Position numbers and translations under genes: made by a program. A DNA stretch of 49,064 bases from an uncultured Collinsella sp. Its GTDB lineage: Bacteria > Actinomycetota > Coriobacteriia > Coriobacteriales > Coriobacteriaceae. This document shows, piece by piece, positions 39,669 to 48,218 of the stretch (its first letter is position 1; every line of letters begins with the position of its first letter). The stretch lies in assembly GCA_900756945.1 (NCBI GenBank), contig CAAELZ010000026.1, positions 1 to 49,064 of the forward strand. Reading direction: 5' to 3'. The notes beneath the pieces are model-generated. The model was not told where the DNA came from and did no database searches. It worked only from the letters and a program-made list of their open reading frames with translations.

Positions 39669-40931
39669 CTAAGCGCTGTAACCCATCGCCTGCAGAACAA
39701 ACATGACGACCGTCAGCACCGTAATCACACCGATAGTCGCCCAAGTGAGCACATTCCACACGCGGCCATTGCGGTTGGCGCCCATAATGTGACGGTCGGC
39801 AGCGATAACCACCTGGAACACCAGAACCACGGGCAGTAGCACGCCATTGATGACCTGCGAGGTCATCATGATCTGGAACAGATCGACGCCGGGCATGAGC
39901 ACCAGCACGGCAGAGATGCCAATGATGGCAGTAATGATGCCGCGATAGACCGGGGCCTCGTCCCAGCTGCGGTCGGCACCGCGCTCCCAGCCAAATGCCT
40001 CGCAGATAGCGCTCGACGTAACGCCCGGCAGCACGCAGGCAGCCAAGAAGCTCGCCGCGACCAGGCCCGAGGCAAACAGTACCGTAGACCACTGACCCGC
40101 AATAGGCTCCAGCGCGCGGGCAGCATCGGCAGCATCGCTAATCTGAATACCCGCCGGGAACAACACCGTGCCGGTCGTGATGATAATAAAGCCGGCAATG
40201 ATATCGGCAGCAAGCGAGCCGCTCACGGTATCGATGCGCTGCAGCACGATATCGTCCTCGCCCGCGTTCTTATCGACCACGTTGTTCTGCGCCAAGAAAA
40301 TCATCCACGGCGCGATGGTGGTACCGATCGTTGCGACCACGAGCGACACGTAGCTGGGGTCATTTTGAATGTTGGGCACGACCAGGTCGACCGCGACCTC
40401 ACCCCAGTTGGGGCCAGCCATAAACGCGGCGACAATATAGGTCACGAACACGCAGCTCACCAGCAGCAGAATCTTCTCGATGCGCTGGAAACTCCCCGAC
40501 ATGGTAAGCATCCACACCAGCAGCGCCACCAACGGCACCGAGATGCTCGCCGGCACGCCAAAGAGGGCAAGGCCGCTCGCAATACCCGCAAACTCCGAAA
40601 TGGTCACAGCCGTGTTGGCGATCAACAGCGCCGCCATAGCAAGTACACTCTTGCGCACGCCAAAGCGCTCGCGAATGAGCGATGCCAGGCCCTTGCCCGT
40701 CACGCAGCCGCAACGCGCCGCGGTCTCCTGCGTCACGATGAGCAGCACAGTCATGACGGGAAGCATCCAGAGCATCTTGTAGCCATAGCTGGCACCCGCA
40801 CTGGAATACGTTGCAATGCCGCCGGCGTCATTGCCCGAAAGCGCCGCCAGCAGACCGGGACCCATAGCGCCAAAGATGGCCGCGATGGTCAGCTTTCGCT
40901 TGGTGCCCGACTTTTGCTTGGTATTTTGCAC
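39669..40931 (-). CDS. NRAMP-related divalent metal transporter, NRMT-like
   Basis: This 420-residue transporter has about 11 helices and the LeuT-type NRAMP fold. In classical NRAMPs helix 1 has DPGN and helix 6 a metal-binding Met before PH. Here helix 1 reads ALSGNDAGGIATY (DAGG, Asp35) and helix 6 reads GTTIAPWMIFLAQNN, with Ala207 in place of Met and PW for PH. Loss of the sulphur ligand is typical of NRAMP-related magnesium transporters, which have been characterised in another coriobacterium, Eggerthella lenta. GTG 40931 is chosen (AGGTGG upstream), 8 nt after the stop of a MgtE-N/CBS protein. The pairing supports magnesium as the cargo. Confidence 0.85.
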   Translation of the reverse strand: MQNTKQKSGTKRKLTIAAIFGAMGPGLLAALSGNDAGGIATYSSAGASYGYKMLWMLPVMTVLLIVTQETAARCGCVTGKGLASLIRERFGVRKSVLAMAALLIANTAVTISEFAGIASGLALFGVPASISVPLVALLVWMLTMSGSFQRIEKILLLVSCVFVTYIVAAFMAGPNWGEVAVDLVVPNIQNDPSYVSLVVATIGTTIAPWMIFLAQNNVVDKNAGEDDIVLQRIDTVSGSLAADIIAGFIIITTGTVLFPAGIQISDAADAARALEPIAGQWSTVLFASGLVAASFLAACVLPGVTSSAICEAFGWERGADRSWDEAPVYRGIITAIIGISAVLVLMPGVDLFQIMMTSQVINGVLLPVVLVFQVVIAADRHIMGANRNGRVWNVLTWATIGVITVLTVVMFVLQAMGYSA

Positions 40932-40939
40932 GCGACCAC

Positions 40940-42784
40940 CTAGCCCATGACTGACATGGCGAGCAGCACCGCGGCGATGCAATACGCCACACACGAGATC
41001 ATGACGGCAATAACGTTCATGGCGGTGCCCGACGTGTTGAGGTCATGCTCGTCACGCCAGAACAGCACCATCAGGTAAATCACAGCACTCATGTTGCCAA
41101 CCAGGCAAATGATGGCGGCAATGTTAAAGCAGCCGGTAAAGAGCTGCTCCTCAAACATAGAGGCATCGGGGAATGCAGCGGTGCGCACCAGCTGGGCGCA
41201 CAGGTAGGTCACGAGTGACAGAATCAGGCCCATGCCCGTGCTCTGGAAGAAGAATCCCAGATACGGCTTGGGCTCGTCGTCGTGACCGTCATACTCCAGG
41301 AAGTAGTTCTTGACGAACGACACCATGCGCGAGGCCGCCAGCAGCACGAGCGGCATGGCGCACATGGGGAACACCACCAGATGCGCGGAGCCGAGCGCCG
41401 TTCCCAGCACGGTCGCCATGATGCACGACGCGATGCCCCATACAACAACCCAGTACTGGCGATGCACGAACCAGCTGAGCACGTTCGTCGAGTCGTCCGA
41501 CGCGCTATCGCCCGAGCCGACACCGGCGATCTGCAGGTCCTCCTGATGCTCCTCGGCGATAACGTCCATGGCGTCGTCGAAGGTCACGATACCAAGGATA
41601 TGACGGTTCTCGTCGCAGACAGGGATGGCAACCAGGTCGTACTTGGTCATCTCGTCCGTCACGTCTTCCTGGTCCTCGTCGGGCGACACATAGACCAGGT
41701 CGCGATAGGCCAACTGACCCAGCGTGGCGTCGCGGTCGGCTACGATCAGCGTGCGCAGCGAAAGCACGCCGGTCAGCATGCCACTCGGATCCTCGGTATA
41801 GACGTAATAGACGCTCTCGAAGTCCTCGTCGAGCTCGCGAATCGCCTCGATGGCGTCACCGACCGTTGCCGTAGCGGGCAGGGAGACAAACTCCGAGGTC
41901 ATGATGCGGCCGGCGGTGTTGTCCTCATACCCCAGCAGGTTACGAATCGCCTTCTCCTCCTTGACGCCCATCAGGCGCAGGAGTTTCTCGGCCTTCTCGT
42001 AATCAAGCTCGTCGATCAGGTCGGCAGCGTCGTCCGGGTCCATCATGGCCAGCATCGACGATGCGTCGGTGTCGGACAGGCCCTCGAGCATCTCGGTCAT
42101 AAGCTCGTCGTCATCGAACTCCGAGATGGCCTCGGCGGCCTGGGCAGTATCGAGCTGCGCAAACACCTGCGCACGCAAGCGCGGGTCGAGCTGCTCGATA
42201 ATGTCGGCGATGTCGGCAGGGTGCAGCTCGCCGAGCGTCTTGTGCGACACCGAGAGTTGAATGTTCTTGGTCGAGCGGTCGAGCAGGTCCATGTAGGACC
42301 AGGCGATAATGTCCTCGCTGAGCGGCTTGCCCAGGTGCTTCATAAAGCCCTCGACGACGTGCTCGAGCGCGGGGCTGATTGCACGCAGCAGACCGCGGGC
42401 GCCGACCTCGGCACCCAGCAGGCGCAGCTGATTTTCGCCCGACATGGAAAACTTGATGTCGTTGACGCGCACGACCTTCATGCCCTGCGTGTCGACGATC
42501 TGCTTATTGAGAACGTCGCGCGCCAGCAGGAGCTCGGTCGGCTGCAGGTACGAGAAGCGAATATTGGTGGCAGACGTATTGAGATACACGCCCGTCTCGT
42601 CGATGCGGTCGACCCATTTGCGCCAGCTGATCATGAACGGCGTCTTGCCGGGACCGCGGAACGCGAGCGACGTCACGTGCGGAAAAACTTCGCCGGTTGC
42701 AATGCCAAAATCGTTGACCACGCCGAGCTTTTCGCCGTCGACGTCCAAGACTGGCAATTTGAGCATCTCACTCAGATAATTCAA
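40940..42784 (-). CDS. PRC-barrel / MgtE-N / CBS membrane protein (MgtE-like)
   Basis: This 614-residue protein has two PRC-barrel-like segments (1-140: LPVLDVDGEKLGVVNDF, VDTQGMKVVRVNDI) and a MgtE N-terminal superhelix (about 190-285: LHPADIADIIEQLDPRLRAQ, MDPDDAADLIDEL). A CBS pair (about 290-415) and about five C-terminal helices (430-614) complete it. In MgtE the cytosolic part senses magnesium and gates the channel. The last helices here read NTSGTAMNVIAVMISCVAYC where MgtE has a conserved pore Asp in a DVTGL-like motif, so the pore site seems lost. It may sense magnesium and regulate the NRAMP-related partner. The start is TTG 42784 with GGGGAG upstream; ATG 42766 is an alternative. 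Confidence 0.82.
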   Translation of the reverse strand: MNYLSEMLKLPVLDVDGEKLGVVNDFGIATGEVFPHVTSLAFRGPGKTPFMISWRKWVDRIDETGVYLNTSATNIRFSYLQPTELLLARDVLNKQIVDTQGMKVVRVNDIKFSMSGENQLRLLGAEVGARGLLRAISPALEHVVEGFMKHLGKPLSEDIIAWSYMDLLDRSTKNIQLSVSHKTLGELHPADIADIIEQLDPRLRAQVFAQLDTAQAAEAISEFDDDELMTEMLEGLSDTDASSMLAMMDPDDAADLIDELDYEKAEKLLRLMGVKEEKAIRNLLGYEDNTAGRIMTSEFVSLPATATVGDAIEAIRELDEDFESVYYVYTEDPSGMLTGVLSLRTLIVADRDATLGQLAYRDLVYVSPDEDQEDVTDEMTKYDLVAIPVCDENRHILGIVTFDDAMDVIAEEHQEDLQIAGVGSGDSASDDSTNVLSWFVHRQYWVVVWGIASCIMATVLGTALGSAHLVVFPMCAMPLVLLAASRMVSFVKNYFLEYDGHDDEPKPYLGFFFQSTGMGLILSLVTYLCAQLVRTAAFPDASMFEEQLFTGCFNIAAIICLVGNMSAVIYLMVLFWRDEHDLNTSGTAMNVIAVMISCVAYCIAAVLLAMSVMG

Positions 42785-42943
42785 TGGTGCTCCCCATCAT
42801 TATTCCTCCGGACGCGGCCGCGCGTGCGGCGTCCGGGGGCTTCTGGATATGTATACGCATGCGCGGGCGGCACGCCGCTCGACGCTTACACCCCGTGCAT
42901 GCGCAAAAAGCACCTGCATGGGGTCATCGACTGTATGGTCGAG
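42785..42943 (-). promoter_or_regulatory. Structured leader of the magnesium-transport operon
   Basis: Several stems are visible in the leader. Arms 42808-42815 and 42829-42836 (CCGGACGC) lie just before the ribosome-binding site. Arms 42890-42899 and 42915-42924 pair with one mismatch. GTCGAG at 42938-42943 can pair either with TCGAC at 42927-42931 or with CTCGAC at 42878-42883, giving mutually exclusive folds. A ten-codon uORF (ATG at 42800, GGAGG 4 nt before it, stop at 42768) overlaps the TTG start. No known riboswitch consensus was matched with confidence. Confidence 0.5.
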
Positions 42944-43079
42944 GTTTGGATTTCACCTGTAACCTTTCTCTTGACCCTCATTAACCGCAGTAACTATAGC
43001 ATCAGCATCGCCCTGCGGCATCGAATTTATGCGCTGCACATTGCAGGCATACCAAACGCTGACGTATCCGTGACATAGC

Positions 43080-43114
43080 CATTAGGGACGTTCTTAAACG
43101 ACTTCCCAATGACT
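43080..43114. repeat. Degenerate fragment of the composite repeat
   Basis: GGGACGTTCTTAAACGACT followed by CCCAATGACT recalls the arms of copies 1 and 3 (AAGAACGTCCCCAATGACT). The inverted structure is shortened and imperfect. It overlaps the last bases of the deacetylase-like gene. Confidence 0.6.
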
Positions 43115-44519
43115 ACTCTGTGGTGTCATCGTCCTCGGCAAGTTGGGGGAACACGGCGTCCTTGGGCATGGAAACCTTGGTGAGCGAGGTGAGCTTTTTG
43201 CTCAATGCCGTGTCCGTCTTGACCAGGTCGCTGAGCGTCACGATCTTGTAGCCGTCGGCGACAAGGCCGTCGATGATCTGCGGCAGTGCCTCAAGCGTCT
43301 GCTCGGCGCATTCGTCTCTATCGGTGAGCAGCACGATATTGCCCGGCGTCACCGAATCGAGCACCGTCGAGACCTGCTCGTCGGCACCGTTGAGCAGCCA
43401 GTCGCCCGAGTCAATATTCCACGAGACCACGGCGGAGATCAGGTCCATCGCATCAATCCAGTTTTGCTCGTCAAAGGCAGCGTAGGGGGCACGCAGCAGC
43501 ATCGTCTTCACGCCGGTCGCCGACTTAATCGCATCGGTGCCTTTCGTGATCTGCTCGCGTACCGCCTCACGGTCCTGACCCTTGAGCGAATCGTCGCTGT
43601 AGCTGTTGGATCCGATTTCGCACCCGGCATCGACAATCGTCTTGGCCGTGGCAGGCGAGGCCTCGGCCGCATCGCCCGAAAGGAAGAACGTCGCGGTGAC
43701 GCCCTTCTCCTTGAGTACCTGCAAAATCTGCTTGGTCGCACCGCTCGGACCCTCGTCAAACGTCAGCGCCACGTACTTTTCGTTGCCCTTGGGCGCCACG
43801 CTGGTGCACGCAACGACGCAATCGGTGGCGGGCACAACCTCGCCGCGGTCCTGCGTCTTACCCGATTGCTCACCAACCCACACCTCGGAGCGGCCCTGAA
43901 CGCCCCACGTCTGCACATACTCGATAGCGCCCGTGCCCTCGACCTTGAGCTTGGGCTCGATAACCGTAGCCTGAACCTCGTGCTTCTCGTAGGTGTTACG
44001 GCCATCCTTGACCGTCACCTTCTCGCCGCCCTCAAGTTCGCGGCTATCCCATTTGCCCTGTTTCACGCGTTTGCCGTCGACCTTCACCGACAGTTTTTCG
44101 CCCCCATGGCGCTTGAGCACGCTGTCATCGACGGCCAGTAGGTCGCCTGCGTCGTAGGTATCGGTCAACTCCTGGTCGTCGATGAGATTCTGCAGCGTAG
44201 AGCCCACACGCACCGCGGCCTTCTGGCCGTTGAGCTCCACGTCCACACTGCGGTTGACGTAGCCCACGACGGCAGCGATAAACAGCACGAGCGCACAGCC
44301 CACGGCAATGAGCGCATAGGGCAGGCGAGACGAACGACGGGGCGTACGGCTGTTGCCGATGCGAGCGCTGCGGTCGCTAAAGCCGCGGCTATGGTTGAGG
44401 TACATCGCGCCGGGCTTACGGCGACGGCGGCGCTGACCGCTGGGCAGCTGCCCCAGATCGCGGCGCGCCGTCGGACGCGCACCCGAACGCCCGTTTAAGT
44501 TGGATCCGTTTTGGCGCAT
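43113..44519 (-). CDS. Polysaccharide-deacetylase-like (NodB fold) membrane-anchored protein with altered metal site
   Basis: This 468-residue protein has a basic cytoplasmic head, one transmembrane helix (about 67-88), a G5/DUF348-like beta region (90-200), and a NodB domain (about 248-445). NodB motif 1 reads ALTFDEGPS (usual TFDDGP), motif 2 GSNSYSDDSL (usual NHTxSH), motif 3 LLRAPYA and motif 4 WNIDSGDW. Thus the base Asp255 and motifs 3-4 remain, but the metal ligands Asp-His-His appear as Glu256, Asn305 and Asp309. Either another metal is used or the protein is a binding/pseudoenzyme form. Location outside the membrane suggests a role on peptidoglycan or surface polysaccharide. A hairpin separates it from upstream genes. 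Confidence 0.85.
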   Translation of the reverse strand: MRQNGSNLNGRSGARPTARRDLGQLPSGQRRRRRKPGAMYLNHSRGFSDRSARIGNSRTPRRSSRLPYALIAVGCALVLFIAAVVGYVNRSVDVELNGQKAAVRVGSTLQNLIDDQELTDTYDAGDLLAVDDSVLKRHGGEKLSVKVDGKRVKQGKWDSRELEGGEKVTVKDGRNTYEKHEVQATVIEPKLKVEGTGAIEYVQTWGVQGRSEVWVGEQSGKTQDRGEVVPATDCVVACTSVAPKGNEKYVALTFDEGPSGATKQILQVLKEKGVTATFFLSGDAAEASPATAKTIVDAGCEIGSNSYSDDSLKGQDREAVREQITKGTDAIKSATGVKTMLLRAPYAAFDEQNWIDAMDLISAVVSWNIDSGDWLLNGADEQVSTVLDSVTPGNIVLLTDRDECAEQTLEALPQIIDGLVADGYKIVTLSDLVKTDTALSKKLTSLTKVSMPKDAVFPQLAEDDDTTE

Positions 44520-44540
44520 GTGCCCTCCCCCATAAACACA

Positions 44541-44570
44541 GCAAGCCGGAGCAACAGGTCTCCGGCTTGC
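44541..44570 (-). terminator. Hairpin after the PRC-barrel gene
   Basis: Perfect 11-bp arms GCAAGCCGGAG and CTCCGGCTTGC enclose an 8-nt loop, followed on the minus strand by TGTGTTTATG. It ends the YtxH/PRC-barrel unit before the deacetylase-like gene. Confidence 0.75.
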
Positions 44571-44591
44571 CTCCCATCATTTGGTACGTCG

Positions 44592-45347
44592 CTATTTTGT
44601 AGCTTTTGACGAGCCTCCGCTCGCCTTTTGGTATTCGTCCTTAAAGGCCTTGAACATGCCGCGCGTCTTGCCGAGCTGCTTGCCCAGTGCGCGGCTGCCC
44701 TTGTCCACGGCAACCGACCCCTTGTCATCGAGCACCTTGGCGCCCTTCTTGACCTTATCGCCCACCACGACGCTGGCCTCGGCGGCCTTGGCAGCCGCAC
44801 CGCCCGAATACCCGAGCGCCTTGACCTCGTCCGAGACAATCATCGCGCCGTTCTCGTAGCCGCGCAGCATCGTCGGCGGCACCTGCGTGTCGCCCACCAG
44901 CACGCTCGAAGCGGCACCGGCGGTCACATAGAATGCCTGCACGATGCCCGAGCGCGGCTTGAACTCGACGTCCGAGCAATAGCCCACGACGTCGCCCGAT
45001 TCCGTGCGCACGTCCATACCGACCCAGATGATGCAATCGTCCAGGTTGATGTCGAGGCGCTTGGCGGCGGCGGCATCGTACGTGTCCTTGACGTCATCGA
45101 CCGCAATGGCGCCCTCGTAGACACCAATGGCGTCGAGCGCTACGAATCGGTCGGGACGCTCGATCATGCCCGCGATATCGGACTGGCGGACCATAAAGCC
45201 GACCACACGCGTACCGCCCGGGGTAAAGACCGGAAAGTGAATCTTTCCGAGCTTTTTAGGGCTGCGCGGCGTGCCGTCCTTTTTGGTGCGCTTGTCCTCG
45301 GTAGGCTTGCGATAGATCTTGGCGCCGACAAAATCCCCGGCGCGCAT
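44592..45347 (-). CDS. PRC-barrel domain protein
   Basis: This 251-residue soluble protein has two PRC-barrel-like modules: FVGAKIYRKP...HFPVFTPGGTRVVGFMV (about 5-100) and INLDDCIIWVGMDVRTESGDVVGYCSDVEFKPRSG (about 100-170). An Ala/Lys-rich C-terminal tail (about 180-251) follows. PRC-barrels mediate protein or RNA contacts, for example in RimM and photosynthetic proteins; the function here is unknown. Its start codon overlaps the stop of the YtxH gene (TAATG), so expression is coupled. A related two-barrel arrangement occurs at the N terminus of the MgtE-like protein at 40940. Confidence 0.78.
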   Translation of the reverse strand: MRAGDFVGAKIYRKPTEDKRTKKDGTPRSPKKLGKIHFPVFTPGGTRVVGFMVRQSDIAGMIERPDRFVALDAIGVYEGAIAVDDVKDTYDAAAAKRLDINLDDCIIWVGMDVRTESGDVVGYCSDVEFKPRSGIVQAFYVTAGAASSVLVGDTQVPPTMLRGYENGAMIVSDEVKALGYSGGAAAKAAEASVVVGDKVKKGAKVLDDKGSVAVDKGSRALGKQLGKTRGMFKAFKDEYQKASGGSSKATK

Positions 45348-45736
45348 TATGCCTCGGTCGAGGGCTCCGCAGCCTCGGTATCAGCCTCGACGGCGTTCTC
45401 GACCACGACGTCGGCGGCAGGCGTCACGTTGCCGCCCGAAATGGCGTCGTTGAGCTGCTCGCGCAGCTGGTCCATGCGCTCGCGGGCCAGGTCGACCTTG
45501 GCGCGCAGGTCGTCGGTCTTGGCGTCGACCATCGGGCCAAAGCCATTCACCGCAGCACGGGCCTCCTCGGCGCTGTGCTCGTAGGTGTCGCGCATATTGT
45601 CCCAGGCGTCGTTGGCGATATCGGCAGCCATGGCGCGGGTCTCGGCGCCCGAGCGCGGGGCCAGAGCGACGCCGACAATAGCGCCGGCAGCGGCACCAAA
45701 AAGTGCGCCGGAGACAAAGCTGAAAGTCTTACCCAT
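45347..45736 (-). CDS. YtxH-like small membrane-associated protein
   Basis: This 129-residue protein has a glycine/alanine-rich N-terminal hydrophobic helix (SGALFGAAAGAIVGVALAP) followed by the family signature APRSGAETRA. The helical, charged remainder contains VDLARERMDQLREQLNDA. YtxH proteins occur in general-stress operons, with unknown function. ATG 45736 is preferred, with AGGAGAGGA about 6 nt before it; ATG 45742 is too close to that site. The operon with the PRC-barrel protein suggests an envelope or stress role. Confidence 0.8.
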   Translation of the reverse strand: MGKTFSFVSGALFGAAAGAIVGVALAPRSGAETRAMAADIANDAWDNMRDTYEHSAEEARAAVNGFGPMVDAKTDDLRAKVDLARERMDQLREQLNDAISGGNVTPAADVVVENAVEADTEAAEPSTEA

Positions 45737-45872
45737 GATCATTCCTCTCCTGCGGGCACGTCGGTGCCCACCGTTTGAATGCTGTCCATTATACCCGCAG
45801 CGCATCACTTGCCGCTCCGCTCATCTGCGTACGGCAAAGGCGCAGGTACGTGATGGTGATAAACGCGTAGGC

Positions 45873-46706
45873 CTACTCCTGAGGCATAGCCGGCATGGCC
45901 ACCGTGGCGCCCGGGTCCTCGCCGGCGCCGTCCACGAGCGGCAGGCCGCCCTCATGCGCAGGTCCTGCCGGAACCGTCGCCGCACCGCCAAAGACGGCAG
46001 CGGAGGCCTCGTGGTTCTCGGCAACCGCGCCCTCGGTATCAATCGCCACCTGGGGCTCGTCGTCAAAGTTGGGGACGCCCTGGGGCTCGGTGGGAACGGG
46101 CTCGGCGGTCGCATCGGCAACAGGCTCGGCGTCGACCGGCACATCACCCTCGTCAGCGCCCTCGTCCTCGGCAGCATCTTCGCCGTTCGCAGCGGCAACG
46201 GCCTCGTGCGGGTCCTTGCCCTCGGCCTCGGCGCGCATGCCCAGTACCAGGTTGCGCAGGCCAGCGACCGTGCCCTCCACGTCGGGGGCCGGCTGATCGG
46301 CGTGCAGGTACGCCCAGTCCATCATAAAGGTGGCCGAAGACAGCGCGCCGATAGCCAGCGCGTCGTCGGGGCACGAAAGCTCAACCTCAAAGACGCGCTC
46401 GTCGTGCTCGCTTACGCGCGTGCGGCCGCACGAGATGCTGCCGGCAAGACCGGTCTCGTTCATGAGCTCGACCGTCACGTGCTCCAGCAGGTGGCAAAGC
46501 TCGGTCTGGCCCATGCAGTCCTGGAACTCGCGGCCGGAATCGCCCAGGCACAGGTGCTTGGCAATCGCGGGCACCAGGTAGTACACGCGCGCCGTGGCCT
46601 CGATGTCCTCCGAGGTCATGAGCGGCATGCCGGGGTTCACCAGCACATGCGCGCAGATCTTGTCCTCACTGACGGTGACCTTAAGGATGTTGAACAGGCC
46701 TGCCAT
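45873..46706 (-). CDS. Protein with cyanophycin-synthetase-N-like domain and acidic tail
   Basis: This 277-residue protein falls into two parts. Residues 1-150 include TELCHLLEHVTVELMNETG, ISCGRTRV and FEVELSCPDDALAIGAL. This pattern resembles the N-terminal domain of cyanophycin synthetases (EHVALELQ...GRTR), but no ATP-grasp or Mur-ligase domain follows. Residues 150-277 are low-complexity, rich in Ala, Glu, Pro and Asp. It is 24 nt downstream of a CNNM/CorC gene on the same strand and probably co-transcribed. No function is assigned; the domain likeness is by eye and should be tested by profile or structure comparison. Start ATG 46706 has GGGGAGAG close upstream. Confidence 0.6.
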   Translation of the reverse strand: MAGLFNILKVTVSEDKICAHVLVNPGMPLMTSEDIEATARVYYLVPAIAKHLCLGDSGREFQDCMGQTELCHLLEHVTVELMNETGLAGSISCGRTRVSEHDERVFEVELSCPDDALAIGALSSATFMMDWAYLHADQPAPDVEGTVAGLRNLVLGMRAEAEGKDPHEAVAAANGEDAAEDEGADEGDVPVDAEPVADATAEPVPTEPQGVPNFDDEPQVAIDTEGAVAENHEASAAVFGGAATVPAGPAHEGGLPLVDGAGEDPGATVAMPAMPQE

Positions 46707-46730
46707 AACTCTCCCCTACTCTTCCTTGTC

Positions 46731-48104
46731 CTACTCGTCGCCATCGTGCGGGTCCACAGAGCCCGCACCCGACGCCGCCGGCTTCTCTGCCGAAGACTCG
46801 GAATCCTTCTTATCGGTTTCGGCCGGAGCGATCACGCGAATGAGCGAGATGCGCTGGCCACGCATCGACTGCACTTTAAACTTGTACCCCGCGACCTCAA
46901 ACACCTCTCCGATGTCGGGCACCGAGTCGCAAAGCTCCAAGATCCAGCCGGCGATGGTTTCATAATCATCGCTTTCCTCGAGCGGCCAACCAAGCTCAAT
47001 CGCGTCATCGCACGAAAAACGCCCATCAACGAGCCACTCGCGGCGCGAAAGGCGCGTGAGATACTTGTTGTCGGGGTCGAACTCGTCCTCGATCTCGCCG
47101 ACGATCTCCTCGACGATATCTTCGATGGTGATGATGCCGGCCGTGCCGCCGTACTCGTCCACGACGACCACGATCTGGTCGTGCGAGGTCTGCATCTCGG
47201 ACAGCAGCGGCAGGATGTCCTTGGTATCGGGCACAAAGGTGGCGTCGCGCAAAAAGTCGGCAATGGGCTGGTCGCCCTTGCCGTCGAGCGCGGGCTGGAT
47301 CAGGTCCTTGATGTGCGCGATGCCCGCGACATTGTCGGGGTCCTCGTGATAGACGGGGATGCGGCTGAAGCCGGTCTGGCGCATGGTGGACAGCACGTCG
47401 GCGACTGTCTCGTCGTCCTCGCACATGGTGGTGTCCACGCGCGGCACCATGACCTCGCGAGCCACGGTGTCGCCCAGGTCGAAGATCTCGTGGATCATGC
47501 GCTTTTCCTCGTCGAGCAGGTCGTCCTGCTCCGAGACCATGTACTTGATCTCTTCCTCCGAGACGTTCTGGCGGTCATCGGCGCTCTTGATGCGCAGGAT
47601 GCGGGCCAGGCCGTCGGAGCAGGCACCGGTCAGCCACACGAGCGGGCGGGCGATCTTTTGGAACACGGAGAGCGGCCCCACGACCTGTTTGGATACGCCC
47701 TCGGCGTTGGCCAGACCAATGCGCTTGGGGACGAGCTCGCCGATCACGATGGACACGAAGGCGACCGCGACGGTGATGATGACCGGCGCCAGGCCGCGCG
47801 CGATGGCGGAGAGCGGCGCGATGCCAAAGCTCATGAGCCACGTGGCGAGCGGGTCGGACAGGCTCGTCGAGGCAACGGCGGACGAGGCGAAGCCCACGAG
47901 CGTGATGGCGACCTGGATGGTGGCGAGCAGCTGGTCGGAGTCGGCAGCCAGCTTAATGGCACGCTCGGCGCGCTTGTCGCCTTCCTCGGCCTCATGCTCC
48001 AGCACGGCGCGCTTGGCCGTGGTGAGCGCCATCTCGGACATAGAGAAGTAGCCGTTGATGAGGGTCAAAACGAGGGTGGTGATAAGGGAGATGGTTATGT
48101 CCAT
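46731..48104 (-). CDS. CNNM/CorC-family (hemolysin C-like) membrane protein
   Basis: This 457-residue protein has an N-terminal CNNM/DUF21 membrane domain (about 1-180: LINGYFSMSEMALTTAKRAVL, IVIGELVPKRIGLANAE), a CBS pair (about 205-330: VMVPRVDTTMCEDDETV, IVVVDEYGGTAGIITIEDI), and a C-terminal CorC_HlyC domain (about 345-430). CNNM proteins are linked to magnesium or cobalt efflux in bacteria. It is the second protein in the window with CBS-gated magnesium links, besides the MgtE-like protein. The start ATG 48104 has a weak ribosome-binding site. Co-transcribed with the cyanophycin-synthetase-N-like protein. Confidence 0.92.
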   Translation of the reverse strand: MDITISLITTLVLTLINGYFSMSEMALTTAKRAVLEHEAEEGDKRAERAIKLAADSDQLLATIQVAITLVGFASSAVASTSLSDPLATWLMSFGIAPLSAIARGLAPVIITVAVAFVSIVIGELVPKRIGLANAEGVSKQVVGPLSVFQKIARPLVWLTGACSDGLARILRIKSADDRQNVSEEEIKYMVSEQDDLLDEEKRMIHEIFDLGDTVAREVMVPRVDTTMCEDDETVADVLSTMRQTGFSRIPVYHEDPDNVAGIAHIKDLIQPALDGKGDQPIADFLRDATFVPDTKDILPLLSEMQTSHDQIVVVVDEYGGTAGIITIEDIVEEIVGEIEDEFDPDNKYLTRLSRREWLVDGRFSCDDAIELGWPLEESDDYETIAGWILELCDSVPDIGEVFEVAGYKFKVQSMRGQRISLIRVIAPAETDKKDSESSAEKPAASGAGSVDPHDGDE

Positions 48105-48218
48105 CGGGAGTTTCTCGAACCTCCAAGATTCGGGACGTTGGGTAGTAAGCGTAGGTGACGGATAGGGCAGTTGCGCCCGGCGGCCGCTTGGATGGGCCCG
48201 CGGGCACAGGAGCGATCG

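Noticed and set aside
41282..43078. A 598-codon plus-strand open frame opposite the MgtE-like gene
   Set aside because: Antisense to a protein with clear MgtE-N and CBS motifs; no recognisable fold of its own.
42785..43110. M-box or Mn-type riboswitch before the magnesium-transport operon
   Set aside because: A few words (GGGTCAA, AGGTGA) recall the M-box but their order and conserved cores do not fit; only an unclassified structured leader is reported.
45585..48158. An 857-codon open frame on the plus strand opposite the YtxH to CorC genes
   Set aside because: It overlaps four well-supported minus-strand genes, has low-complexity Arg/Gly/His-rich composition and no domain; it is an antisense shadow of high-GC codon bias.
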